From Paramacrobiotus richtersi (taxonomy: Eukaryota; Tardigrada; Eutardigrada; Parachela; Macrobiotidae), in assembly GCA_034698045.1 (NCBI GenBank), contig JAQGAU010000076.1, forward strand, positions 1-44,984: DNA of 44,984 nucleotides. The letters are read 5' to 3'. The position numbers were made by a program, and so were the translations under genes. Below, in pieces: positions 21,476 to 32,177 of this stretch; the stretch's first letter is position 1, and each line of letters opens with the position of its first letter. The notes under the pieces were generated by a model. That model saw only the letters and a list, made by a program, of their open reading frames with translations, was not told where the DNA came from and did not search any database.

Positions 21476-23453
21476 TTATCCAGCTCTTCCGATGCCGATT
21501 GGACGCTTCATATTGGGATCAACCAACGCCGCGACCAAATACTTCTCAATGTACAGATCAGTACCACGGACGATCTTAACCAGACCATCCATTCCCCAGT
21601 CTCGTCCCCATGAATTAACAATCAGCCAGTAATCCGTACCGTTCTCGTTGCCCCAACCAATCAGTTTCATGGCATGACCGTAAACCGGGTTCCCCGTAAC
21701 ATACTGATACACTCCTAACGTGTAAGGATATGAAATGTTTGGTGAACAGTTATGTCTGTTTGATATGAATAAAGTCATTATTACCGGACTTATAAGTTAA
21801 GAAATCATCGAATACTTGAAATCCGACTGTCAGGGGCCCTCTAGTCATAAGTTCGAGCTGGATCTGACGGACAATAGTCTCGTTGGCTAGACTTGCAGCC
21901 GGGCCACGGGGACTTGTGAATTCGCCCAGTTCGTACCAAATCGATCCTGCAGAAGGAAAGTAAACGGTGCTTGTAAAATAATTGCCATATAAATACAGGG
22001 AACGACTGTATTACACTGTTGTTATCATAAAATTTGCTGTATCAGGTTTTGTGTTGTGCCGAGAGCCTGAGACTAAAGACAACACGAACGACTGTGCTGT
22101 GGCATCGCGTTAGCGAATCTTATACTAAGTACATGGCCGTTTTAAAAAAAGACGATAATGCGATTGTTCTGTACTTACCGTAAGTCTTATCTTGTGCATA
22201 GTGCAGACCGCTGCTGGGGTTAGTACATGTTCCGGTGCACTGGTCGTTCCACGACGTATTGCCGTGGTACAGAGTGTAGGGCATGCACCCGTCCCTGCTC
22301 AAGTAATCTCCCCCGGACACCACACCGGTTTGGACGAGCATTACGTAACCTTTCTCCAAAGCGCCACCAACACTGCAAACAGCAATCATAATTATCTGTT
22401 TAAACGCACTTTTAGTGATGAACATTGATTTTGTTGTTTTTGTTCAGTATCCAAGTACTTCGACAAGTATCTGTACAGAAGCTTATATCACATTTTTTTA
22501 CGGATCACGGGATATTGCACCATTTTCTCCAATGCTTTATCAATAATGCAAAGTGAAGCGTGAAGCGTAAAGCGTAAAAGCGTGAAGTGTAAAAAATGTG
22601 ACATAAGCTGCTGTACTTGTCGAAGTACCTTTGCCTTTGTCGAATTCGTAATTAAAAATGGAATGCAGCTGTAATATGGGAATAGAACTACGAATGGTAA
22701 GCCTTACCAAACATTTTCAGGTCGTCCATGTCCATTGCACAGAAGCATATCCTGGGGAGAAATAACTTTAGTTTTCCTGCCACCGCTGGCGATACAGTAA
22801 CGATCGGAAATCGTCCCTGCTGCAGCGAATGCCTGCAAGAGTAGGTGAATGACATACAGCAGCTGACAAACGGTAACTCGATTACTGGCTAATACAAACA
22901 GCACATCTACAAAAGGTCAACGTTCCAGTTAATAATCGAGCACGTTTGAACATTTTAACCACAGTTTTGACAATTCACTTTTCAAAATAAAGTACAGAGT
23001 ACATACCCAACATGACCCGCATTTCCAACCCTGGTGGCGAACTTGCTTAATCGTTGCACAGTATGGCCACTGTTTCGAGGCGTCGAACTGGTCCGGGACT
23101 GTAGTCCGCGTCATAGACGCAGACAACGGAGGCGGCGGATGGTAACTCCGGCTAACATCGCCCTGGTTGGGCAGAATCGCTCCGCATAAAGCTCGCAGAT
23201 CCTTGGGATCTTTATCCGTCAGACCATTCTCACCGGCTTCCCAGGTTGCTCCCGGACGACGGAGTCGTGATTGCAGTGCAAAATACCTTTGCACCTTTCT
23301 GCAACATATTTCAGCAGCTCCTTAGATTACGGGAGATTAGCATGTTTGCTGATTATGTACATACCTAATATTCTTCTTGTGGCTCTCATGAATTATAGCA
23401 CTGGAGACCAGGAAGAGCGAGAGAAGAAACGGAATGAATAACGGACACTTCAT
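21476..23453 (-). CDS. Secreted cathepsin B-like cysteine protease, tailless form
   Basis: Six exons: 23453-23365, 23298-23007, 22832-22708, 22372-22179, 21946-21785, 21714-21476. Splice positions and phases are as in the plus-strand family; the product is 366 residues. The leader is MKCPLFIPFLLSLFLVSSA, then a cathepsin B-type propeptide ([18 protein letters not shown]). Catalytic Cys 126 (KCGSCW), His 301 ([11 protein letters not shown]) and Asn 321 (NSWG) are intact. The CNGG motif is altered to CVGG, and the occluding loop is reduced (CMPYTLYHGNTSWNDQC). The protein ends LKRPIGIG-like (MKRPIGIGRAG) right after the protease domain, with no cysteine module and no Thr-rich tail. A probable soluble, secreted endopeptidase. 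Its exon 3-4 intron carries a foldback repeat. Confidence 0.92.
22452..22633. repeat. Foldback (inverted-repeat) element in an intron of the cathepsin B-like gene
   Basis: The left arm at 22452-22500 (caagtacttcgacaagtatc...) and the right arm at 22590-22633 are near-complementary over about 45 bp (shared core tacttcgacaagta and cttatRtcacattttt). The loop contains short tandem copies of gcgtgaagcgtaaa. I could not find a convincing target-site duplication, so the class is open: a MITE-like foldback is possible. Confidence 0.6.
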
Positions 23454-24185
23454 TGTAAAAAATAGTGGAAATTAGTACGTATCTGGATTTATTGCTCACA
23501 GTGGAATAAGTCAGTCCTGGTTCTTGACCATTCCTTAAATAAGCGAGAAAGCGGTTAAAATCACGCGGCGAAATAAAGAAGTCGTGCGTAACTGGATCGG
23601 TATAGGGTTGCTAGTAAAAATGGCAAATCACGAGTGCACTGAAAGGGACGCCGCAACTTAACGGCGACCGTGATTATACAAGCACTTATGCATTGATGCT
23701 ATACGAGCGGCAAACCGAATTGCTCTGATAGCGGGAGATCGTAATTATGCGTCTGCATTTCTTCGGGATTTAGTAATAAAATCTCTGGCGTCTGGTCATG
23801 TAACTGAAGCGTCTGAAATTTTGGAGCGGCAGTCTTTCGTAGCTCGTTTATTGGTGCAATTGAATAAGAGTTATAGAAAAAGTTATTTCTTATATTTGCC
23901 GTTTAAAGCGATTATACTCATTATAGCACACCTAAAAGTACGCGCTTGTGGCTTAGCACGTGAGTTTTAATGCTATCTGCAGATGCATCGTTTCCCTTGC
24001 ATCGACAAGAGATCTGTCGCAACTGCGGCAAGCGACATAACCTGTCCTTTAGGGTAGATTGTTCGATTTCTTAAAGGTAAGTTGATGCTACCACGACTGT
24101 TAACCCTCCCGTGCCGAGACCATGGTGAAATTCGGTTATTGAATGCAAAACCGGTGAAAATTGGATATGAACATTAAAACACTCC
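23454..24185 (-). repeat. Duplicated 5' flank of the tailless cathepsin genes, copy 1
   Basis: Diverged but collinear with 28804-29625. Shared pieces include gcggcgaaa, ggatcggtat, atggcaaatcacgagtg, ctctgatagcggga, gtctggtca and accggtgaaa. The TATTTAAG box is in this block. The two genes were therefore duplicated together with at least 700 bp of upstream DNA. Confidence 0.6.
23533..23540 (-). promoter_or_regulatory. TATA-like box TATTTAAG
   Basis: On the minus strand TATTTAAGG lies about 80 bp before the ATG at 23453. The same box stands at the same distance in the paralogue (28876-28883) although the surrounding bases differ, which suggests conservation. Confidence 0.5.
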
Positions 24186-26950
24186 GAAGAAAAACCGGAT
24201 GCGCGCTAGCGGAGACAAAAATTTATTATGGGTAACGCTGGACCAACTGACCGTCATCAAACAAATCGGCGCCTTGATGGCTTCCACCAAAGAGAACTGT
24301 ACGGTCAAGATAGCTCAAGGTCACGGAACGGCACCTTCAGCTGCTTCCCAGTTACCATGACGGTCCAGCGATGCATGACAACGGAAGATGTTCCCATCGC
24401 ACCGGATATGAGGTGTTTTTCAAGAACTGGTTATGACGCTCTAGTATATGACGCATGTCACAGATAATTTCGGAAGAGAGGTTACGGAAGATGGATTGCA
24501 TGGGCTGGCGTGCAGAGGACCTGTCGGCCTATGGGAATCGCGTCACAACCGCGTGAGCGATGTAGCACTGCGGTCACTCCGGAACGCCGGCGTTGAGCCT
24601 TATATCCAGCTAGATACGTGACTGAAGATGGCAGACGTCCACATGGAGCTGCTGGTGTAAATTGGTTCCGTGGACAACCGTTGGTGTGGGATGTTACTAT
24701 TCGACGTACTCGTGATACTGTGTGCGATTCGTATGTGACAGACAGCTCGGAAAAGCGCGGGTGCAGCCGCTAAAGAAGCTCGATCGTGCAAGGAAAATTG
24801 GAAAAACCGGACGATTATGAACCATTTCTGTGTTATCTATTTGGCTGGCGAATCGATTGGCCCTAGATGCTGCTGTTTAAAAAAATTAGCAGGAAGTTGT
24901 TTATGAATACTGGGGAAAGCCGATCGATTTGTTTTGCGTTTCAGCGTTGAAGTCTAAAAATTATGCATGGTAACGCTCAGCAGAGTTCCGTGTGGTGTTG
25001 AGTAGAACAAGTGTTTTAATTGAACGGATCGCTTTCTGTTGATGTTGTTTTTGCTCCTGGGCTAAACCAATAAAGTTGTACCACTGAATCGCCCGTTCGT
25101 TTGGTCTTTGCGACCTGTTCAACAAGTACACCTCAAAAACACTCACTATGCTCTATTAATTCAGGACGATACAGGCATTGTATTGTATACATAGACTGTA
25201 TAAGAATCACAACGAATACTTTGTCTTGTTAGAGCAAGCAAACACAGGTTGTGCTTCATCATTATATTGTAATAAGGACGAATTAAAACGCGATTACCAT
25301 CTTCTTTATAACGTCGATAGAGGAGAGGAACTATAGCGCCTGCGGGATCCGACGGATAACGTTGTGCTTGTCCATCGCTGGAATCAATAAGATCCTGGCA
25401 CTCACACTTGCTAGGCGCTCCGATGCATATTCCGTAGCGGTATCCTACACCATGGCAGTACACAGATGTTCTTTATCCGTACACAGAAGCCGAAGGTGGT
25501 GGTCCATCCAGCCTGCAGCCACCATAGGTGTGACCTCACGCTTTGCTATCTTAACTTCAGTCACAGGGTCAGTTTCGCATGGTTGGTAATGAACTGGATA
25601 ACACTGAATCACATCCATCAACAGGAACGGGAAAATAGCACATTCAATCCAAAAATCTGGCAACATTTTTATAAACTTATTAAGCATGAAACGTCAGTGG
25701 ACACATGAAATTTAGATGAATTTATCGATGTCGTATTGAACACCAGTGACGTACTGAGAAAAGCATAATTAATGATTAAGTATGGAAGCATTAGCATACT
25801 ATGTATAAACCTATTATATACCGTCGGTCGGGTGGTAGCGCGCAGTGGCACGAATGAAATTCAGAACTGTGGGTTGGTCAGTTTAGTAGCGTTTACTTCA
25901 CTGATTACGTAATGCTATAAACCAGCAATATGCTCCCGTTTCATGATTTCCCTGTTTTGTGGTTCAGTACGCGTTGTCCGCTCTGAATGGTTTGGGCCGT
26001 CTTTGACAAGTTGACAGACAACGCAACAACTGTCCAAAGTTCAGTGCAGCACAGACGTAAGTACTGCCGGAAACGGAATACCAGTGAATCACGACAAGTG
26101 GTTACCGCTGTTTCTAAGCATTATCACCTTTCTTAATCGGTTCGCCCATTTAGACGGATGTAAAAATTTTCTGTGTGCAAACATTTTTTCGATGAAAAAC
26201 GGTGGCGACAATCACACTTTCCTGGTTTATTTGATGAAATAACAACCTGATAAATAATAAACAGCCATCGCGTACACAGCCAGTTGCATCTGTAGTGGTT
26301 TTACTGTAATTAACTACGTGTTGGCAAATCTATAGGTCTCCACCGTACACAATCGGGATTCTGGAACATGCAGCGACAATCTGCACAAATGCTCAATAAT
26401 AATCGTACAACACGTCAGGTGTGAACGGTTTGTTTTACAAATCTACGGAAAACAGCAGTTTATACTTCATTATTAATTGATTTGCAATTTTGCATTATAT
26501 TAGAAAGACTGCTTCTCGTATTTGTTGAGTTTTTCATGTTCTCAGAGCACTGAACTATGTTTTATGATAATAGTCAAATTTATTGTCTAATGCCCACCAG
26601 AATAATATGCTAAAATGCCTGGGGCATTTCCTCAAATATTTTTTGTCTTTGTAACAATGTGAACGACATGGACAGAGACACGGCCAAATAATAATGTTAA
26701 CAAGCTTTACTGCATGACATTGTATACAAATCCTCAAACAAGTAACATAACGTTAAACCGCGTTCTAAAAATCTAAATAGAATGTCTCTCCACAGAATAA
26801 CACACCCTGTTATCACTAAGACTATCCATACAGACTGTACACTACGGTATGAACCCAGTTGCGTGTGTTCCCATAGTTATGTAAACCACATTTTCTACAA
26901 CGTATTCTGCCGTGGGCTGCTGGTTCAGATACAGTACTCCCGAGTTCATT
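24186..26950. other. Intergenic between the two tailless cathepsin genes; possible small Cys-rich gene remnant
   Basis: No complete gene can be supported. On the minus strand, overlapping open frames at about 25687-25445 and 25463-25161 contain cysteine-rich stretches (see findings). The part at about 26085-26275 is a diverged copy of 8928-9175. The remainder is featureless AT-rich DNA. Confidence 0.5.
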
Positions 26951-28803
26951 TCATCCAGCTATTCCGAAGCCTAACGGACGCTTCAGACCAGGATCAACCA
27001 GTGCCGTGACCAGATAGCTCTCGATGCCCAGGTGGTCAATACCGCGGATAAACTTGACCAGACCATTCATCCCCCATCCTCGACCCCACGAATTGACAGT
27101 CAGCCAGTAATCTGTACCGTTCTCGCTGCCCCAACCAATCAATTTCATCGCATGACCGTAAACTGGGAATCCCGTAACATACTGGTACACTCCTAAGGAT
27201 GTGGCCTAGTTAGTGAACGTCTATAGTTCCTGTCTGGCGTAGCTGTCAGCTTACCGGATCTGTAAAGAAAGAAGTCATGGTAGACGTGCATGCTCACAGT
27301 CATTGGCCCATTTGCCATGAGTTCACGCTGAATTTGACGGGTGACGGCTTCGATAGGGCGACCAGGAATACTGACACCATTTCGTACCAATTCGATCCTG
27401 CAAATAGATGAAAATGATTCATACTACAAGAAATACGCAGGACCTACACAGCACTATTAATCTGTTTTGACAGAAACTACCGTGCTAAGTATTTTTCTCA
27501 AACGCGTTTTGCTGAAAAACTGAGACGAAGTCTCAGTTTTTCAGCAAAAACAGCAAAAAAAAACAACCAACTGAGTTGTCGACCGCGCTAATAAAAGTTG
27601 GGGTAGAAAGGAAAATTAACCATTCAACAGCATGTATCACTAGCCATGGAGTCAAGCGCGCTGTGTTTACCATAGGTCTTATCCTGTGCATATTGGAGAC
27701 CGCTGTCGAAATTAGTGCATACTCCGGTGCACTGGTCGTTCCATGAAGCGCCATGGTATAAAGTGTAGGGCATGCAACCTTCCCTGCTCATGTAATCTCC
27801 CCCCGATACCACACCAGTCCGGACGAGCATTTTGTAAGGATCCTTATAGTCGCCACCATTGCTGCAAAATTGTGCAGGTGCGTATAAACTTTGCTGTTTG
27901 TGTTGTGGTCAATCTTACAAGGACAGAGAAGTAAGTGCTCGTTAGAATCGTAGCCTTGTAAAATTCATCTACTGAACTAATAAGTTGAACGCAGGAAAAT
28001 GAGTGCCGCTGCACACAGGGGAGCTAATTTGGTTCCCTGGACACAAGCAGAGATTATGCAGTGCTGTACTACAAGTGGCGTGTCTCACCAGATATTTTCA
28101 GGTCGTCCTTGTCTACCACACACAAGCATGTCTTGGGGCGAGAAGATTTTTGTCTTCTTGCCTCCACTGGCAATACAATAACGATCGGAAATCGCTCCGG
28201 CTGCAGCGAATGCCTGGAAACTAGGATGCTTAGAAAACTCACACACTTATTTAATTTGGTGAACTGGAATGATAACGTTGAATTCAGCGAGGTGGAACGC
28301 GTGTGTTCATGGCAGAAGGTTAACGTTTATGATTTATAATACAGTGTACAGTTCGTACCCAACATGACCCGCAGGTTAGTCCCTGGTCGCGAACTTGTTT
28401 AATGGTGGTACAGCCTGGCCATTTCTCCGAGGCGTCAAAGTGGTCTGGAATGGTAGTCCTCTGGGTAAACTCAAGCAACGGTGGCGGCGGATTATAATTG
28501 CGTTGAGTATCGTTCTGGATGGGAAGGATCGCGCCGCATAAAGCCCGGAGAGCCTTGGGATCTTTCTCCGTGAGACCATTCTCGCCGGCTTCCCATGTAG
28601 CTCCTGGACGCCGGAGTCGTGATTGCAGCTCAAAATACCTTTGCACCTTCCTGTAAGATATTTCAGCAGCTTCTTAGATTACGGGAGATTGACATGATTG
28701 CCCTTTATACTTACCTAATATTCTTCTTGTGACTCTTATGAATTAAAGCACTGGAAACCAGGAAGAGTGAAAGAAGAAACGTACAGAATAAAAGACACTT
28801 CAT
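26951..28803 (-). pseudogene. Cathepsin B-like protease, tailless form, with a frameshift in exon 5
   Basis: Exons 28803-28715, 28650-28359, 28213-28089, 27861-27671, 27397-27255 and 27192-26951 match the paralogue at 21476-23453 in position and phase. The sequence has a leader MKCLLFCTFLLSLFLVSSA, propeptide [27 protein letters not shown], canonical [14 protein letters not shown] and NSWG. Exon 5 is 143 nt, not a multiple of three, where the paralogue has 162. The frame entering from exon 4 (GSNWYEM) and the frame needed to reach exon 6 (GRPIEAVTRQIQREL) differ by one base somewhere in 27397-27340. Read strictly, translation stops within exon 5 before the catalytic His and Asn. No alternative AG acceptor repairs it. 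All else looks functional, so this is a very young pseudogene, a polymorphic null allele or a one-base sequence error. Confidence 0.82.
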
Positions 28804-29625
28804 GATAATAAATAGTAGAAAGTATACACCTGGTTCTATGGTAGGAATAATGTGTATCTGTGTTCCTGATCATTTCTTAAATAGATGCGACAGCGGATAA
28901 ACTCGCGCGGCGAAACAAATAAGACGTTTCCTTCCGGATCGGTATGGGGTGCGGTTAACGGCAAAAATGGCACATCACGAGTGAACTCAAAAAGGCCGAT
29001 GTAAGTTAGCGGCGACTGAGATTATGCAAACACATAAGCACTGTTGTAGAACGGGCGGTGAGCTGAATTTCTCTGATAGCGGGATGTCTTTTGTGTCTGC
29101 GCTTCTTCATCATTTAATAATCAAATCACTGGTGTCTGGTCACGTAAGCGCAGCGTCTGACTATTCTGGAGCGGCGGCCTTTCGAAAACCGCTTACTGGT
29201 GCCACTGAGCAAAAGTTACAGTAAACGTTAAATTTTATGGTTACGGACTTACCGCTTAAATCGATCATAGCTCACATAAACGTACGCGCTCGTGACGGTG
29301 CACGTGAGTTTTATTGTCACGGGCATAGGCATCGTTATTGTTTAGAGATCGATATTAGTCACAGCGCAATCATCAGCGAAGGGTGCCGCTTTTACATTCG
29401 CCAGCTTCACCTTAAGATTATTTGAGATGAATTATGCTCATTATAGAAAACGTGAGCCGAACTGTGTCAACCAATCAAAAAATTCACTTGAAATCGGGAA
29501 TGCGCTGAGTACATCCAGAAATATTGCACTGATGGCGTGTTTCTAGCCGTTTTTAACTGCGGTTATATTATCGAATCGGACACCGGTGAAAGCTGGGTAA
29601 ATGTGGAAACTCAAAACAATTCATC
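28804..29625 (-). repeat. Duplicated 5' flank of the tailless cathepsin genes, copy 2
   Basis: Collinear with 23454-24185 (shared gcgcggcgaaa, ccggatcggtat, atggcacatcacgagtg, ggagcggcggcctttcg, accggtgaaa). It carries the conserved TATTTAAG at 28876-28883. Confidence 0.6.
28876..28883 (-). promoter_or_regulatory. TATA-like box TATTTAAG
   Basis: Minus-strand TATTTAAG about 75 bp before the ATG at 28803, conserved with the box at 23533-23540. Confidence 0.5.
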
Positions 29626-29981
29626 GTAAGTTTGTTCAGTGCTATGCTTACAGTGCAGCTAGTTCAACAAGAAGCTGATGAGCATACTAGGGTATAAGGG
29701 GGTTAATCGGTGGGATACTGTCATTTTGCTGCACTGGCATGCGTCGTTGCTGACTTTGGGACCACATACCGTATGTACTGATGCAATGTGCCAAAGTATC
29801 GAGGAAGCAGTATTTTGTTTGTTTGTTTTTAATGTCTTTGCCGGGCAAAACACTGTCTATTACGAAGAACAAAATCAAATAGCTCCATAAATGCGACGTA
29901 CGCAAAGCAATTGATATACAAAACCTGTGCAACAGTAGTGTAGTATCCGTTAAGCCTTGACCAATTTTTTAATACATCGAG
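29626..29981. other. Intergenic, nothing recognised
   Basis: Spacer between the 5' flank of the tailless cathepsin and the 3' end of the first lipocalin-like gene. Open frames on both strands are mutual shadows with no domain. Confidence 0.5.
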
Positions 29982-31813
29982 TTAACCGTATGCACTCCCG
30001 CCGCTAACCGCCGGCGGCTTCAAGGTCAGGTACCCATCGACATGCGTCTGCAGGCACTCTGGTGCCGGAACGTGACCGCACTGCGGCTTGGATGCGGTAT
30101 GCCGGGCGAGCGTTACGTCTTTCGCAGAGCAGCCATATTTTCCGAAATGGGCGTCTTCCAGTGCGTCCAGCGAATCCTTATCAGCCTGTGTCATGTCCAC
30201 CGGGTTGGTGCGGCTATAGTGAACAGTGAGAGGGACATCGCAGATTCCCGTTGTCACGTTTTGGGCATTGCATCCGTAAAGGAGGAGCGATTTTTCGTCC
30301 GAATGCAGGGCTACCAGGCCAATGGGTCCTACAAATCAGGGAATTACTAGAACACAGTTTCCGATGCTAATACTGTTCCAAAACCCTGCCTCTATAGAAG
30401 AACTAAGAACTGTATGACAGGGGCTAAAATAGTAGAATTTTAATACTACACACTCCCCCCGGCAGCCCCAAGAGGTGGCCCCCCTGAGGCGGCTGATAGG
30501 AAAAGATCACCCTGGCAGATTAGCTAACACCAGAATCTGACCAGATGCTCGATGAAATAGTAATGCGCTTGGTGAAAAGCTTGTAGCTGCGCGATTGTCC
30601 TGGCTTGCAATAAAGCCAGGACAACGTCGCAAGTGAAGATTTGCTGCTAGCAGTTCGCGCGAAGCGCGAAGTTTACGAGCATTTTCGAGTCAGAGCGTCT
30701 AATTTTCAGCGAGATTTATACAAAAATTGCCTGAAGTGATCCCAGAACAAGACTGAACAACCAGATTTAGATAAAACACTGCGAGTTTCCTGTGAAGCAA
30801 ACTTAAAAAGAATTCAAAGACATCTTAACCGACCTTGTCTTTCAACTGACTTCAACGCTTTTTATGTTGCAGACGGTGCATTTCGCGCGAAGCGCGAAGG
30901 TGACGAGCATTTTCGAATCAGGAGGTCTGGCTTTTAGCTAAATTCGCACAGAAATCAGTGGAAGTGATGCCAGAAAACAACTTGGGCAGGCAGTTTTACG
31001 TGTCAAAATTCTATATTTCCTTAAGTCAGCCCCAAAAAGACCCCTCTAAATATTTCTCAACGGATTTCGACGCTTTTAATGTTGCACACTGGCGAGGGTA
31101 ATACTACACACTATACTTTTAATAGTACACAAAGTGTGTAATACTACACACTATTTTAGCCCTTGCTGTATGAAACAAAATGAATGACCTTTAAATTATA
31201 CATTTGTTTCGAGAATCTGGAAAATGAAGTGTATGAAGTTTGGGAGCTTTGACGTTTAAACATCAACAAGCCGACATTTTTGCTGTGATGTGGGCTCATA
31301 AACGGGACCAGTTCACATACCGTACGGGGACGTAGTTCGTCGAGAATACAATCTACCGTAAATAAACAATGCAGGAAAAAACTAGACCATGTCCCACTTA
31401 CGTGAAAAACCAGCCGCCGTATGTGGACTAACGGAACCATTGATAATCCCGTCTGTTCCGAGTGTCAGGACCAGATATCCATCCACGCACTCCGTTGAGT
31501 TCACAGTATCGTAATGCGCGTAGCCGGCCCAGTAAGCGTCCGCGGGAACTCCCGTAAAAGGCACAAAGTACCGTATAACAAAGTTGAACTGGACGACTGA
31601 GTTAATTGGATCAGGAAGCTCATCCGGTGGAAGAAGTCCTCGGTAGACGAAATAAGTCCCACCGATCTGTATCAACCAACCAGCACAGCGTTTACTTAAG
31701 TGAATTTGCCAAACATATTTTGCTGCTTCGTACCTTGTCCGGTTCAGTTGGGCCCGCTGATGGTACTACGTTTGGCCATTTGCAGGTTGGAGACGGAATG
31801 TGAGCTTGCGTTT
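29982..31813 (-). CDS. Lipocalin-like secreted protein A (signal-peptide exon not located)
   Basis: Three exons join in phase: 31813-31734, 31666-31402 and 30328-29982, giving 230 residues after the missing leader. Exon 2 ends TEPDK and is followed by IGGTYFVYRGLL, the place of the lipocalin G-x-W-Y strand (here G-T-Y-F). Then come YWAGYAHYD, a Cys-rich turn ECVDGYLVL and, in the last exon, RPIGLVALHSDEKSLLLYGC, the strand that in lipocalins reads like YxVLxTDYxNYxLxYxC. The exon phases and the RP junction residue match the neighbour B, so the two are tandem paralogues. The first exon of B is a 40-nt leader exon; its equivalent should lie in 31830-32177 but no ATG with a phase-1 donor is convincing. 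The likely role is binding small hydrophobic ligands outside the cell. The ligand is unknown. A transposon lies in the last intron. Confidence 0.72.
30418..31165. mobile_element. Non-autonomous hAT-type transposon (MITE-like), 748 bp
   Basis: Terminal inverted repeats begin CAGGGGCTAAAATAGT on the left and, on the opposite strand, CAAGGGCTAAAATAGT on the right. The element is flanked by a perfect 8-bp target duplication CTGTATGA (30410-30417 and 31166-31173). An 8-bp duplication with CA-G-rich ends is the hallmark of the hAT superfamily. Inside, copies of aatactacacact lie near both ends, and a unit of about 220 bp is repeated (ttcgcgcgaagcgcgaag at 30654 and 30882). There is no transposase frame. 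The insertion is in the last intron of lipocalin-like A and does not touch its splice sites. Confidence 0.85.
30654..31095. repeat. Internal tandem repeat of the hAT-type element (about 220 bp unit)
   Basis: Two diverged units are offset by about 228 bp. Each has ttcgcgcgaagcgcgaag, then gacgagcattttcga, then gaagtgatSccag, and ends near a cgctttt-atgttgca motif (about 30855 and 31070). Confidence 0.6.
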
Positions 31814-32177
31814 CTGTAAAAGCAATTGTTACAAGTTACGAGTCGACTGTATTTCATCAGGATATAATCATATTCTCGCCGATTCCACAACATTGTCGAT
31901 CAAAAACAGCAGAGACTCGAGTGGAGTTAAAAGACACCTTCACTATTAAGAAACAGCTGACACTTTCGTAATGATTTTGTGCTGATTTTACGATTTATCA
32001 ACAGTGATTATTGGTTCTGCGATTATTGGTTTCTTAGCTAAGTGGATGAAGAACAATTTTGAGGGGAAATCCAAGTTAAAGGAGCACATAGAGGTTTTTT
32101 TGTGTGACTGGGAGAATGAAACCTGATCGACAGGAAACTTGCTTAACATTCACTACCAGAATTATTCTTCAGGGCAG
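31814..32177. other. Spacer between the two lipocalin-like genes
   Basis: It should contain the promoter and leader exon of lipocalin-like A on the minus strand; neither could be placed with confidence. Confidence 0.45.

Noticed and set aside
31849..31900. ATG near 31853-31890 as leader exon of lipocalin-like A
   Set aside because: It would leave an intron of 19-26 nt and gives no signal peptide.
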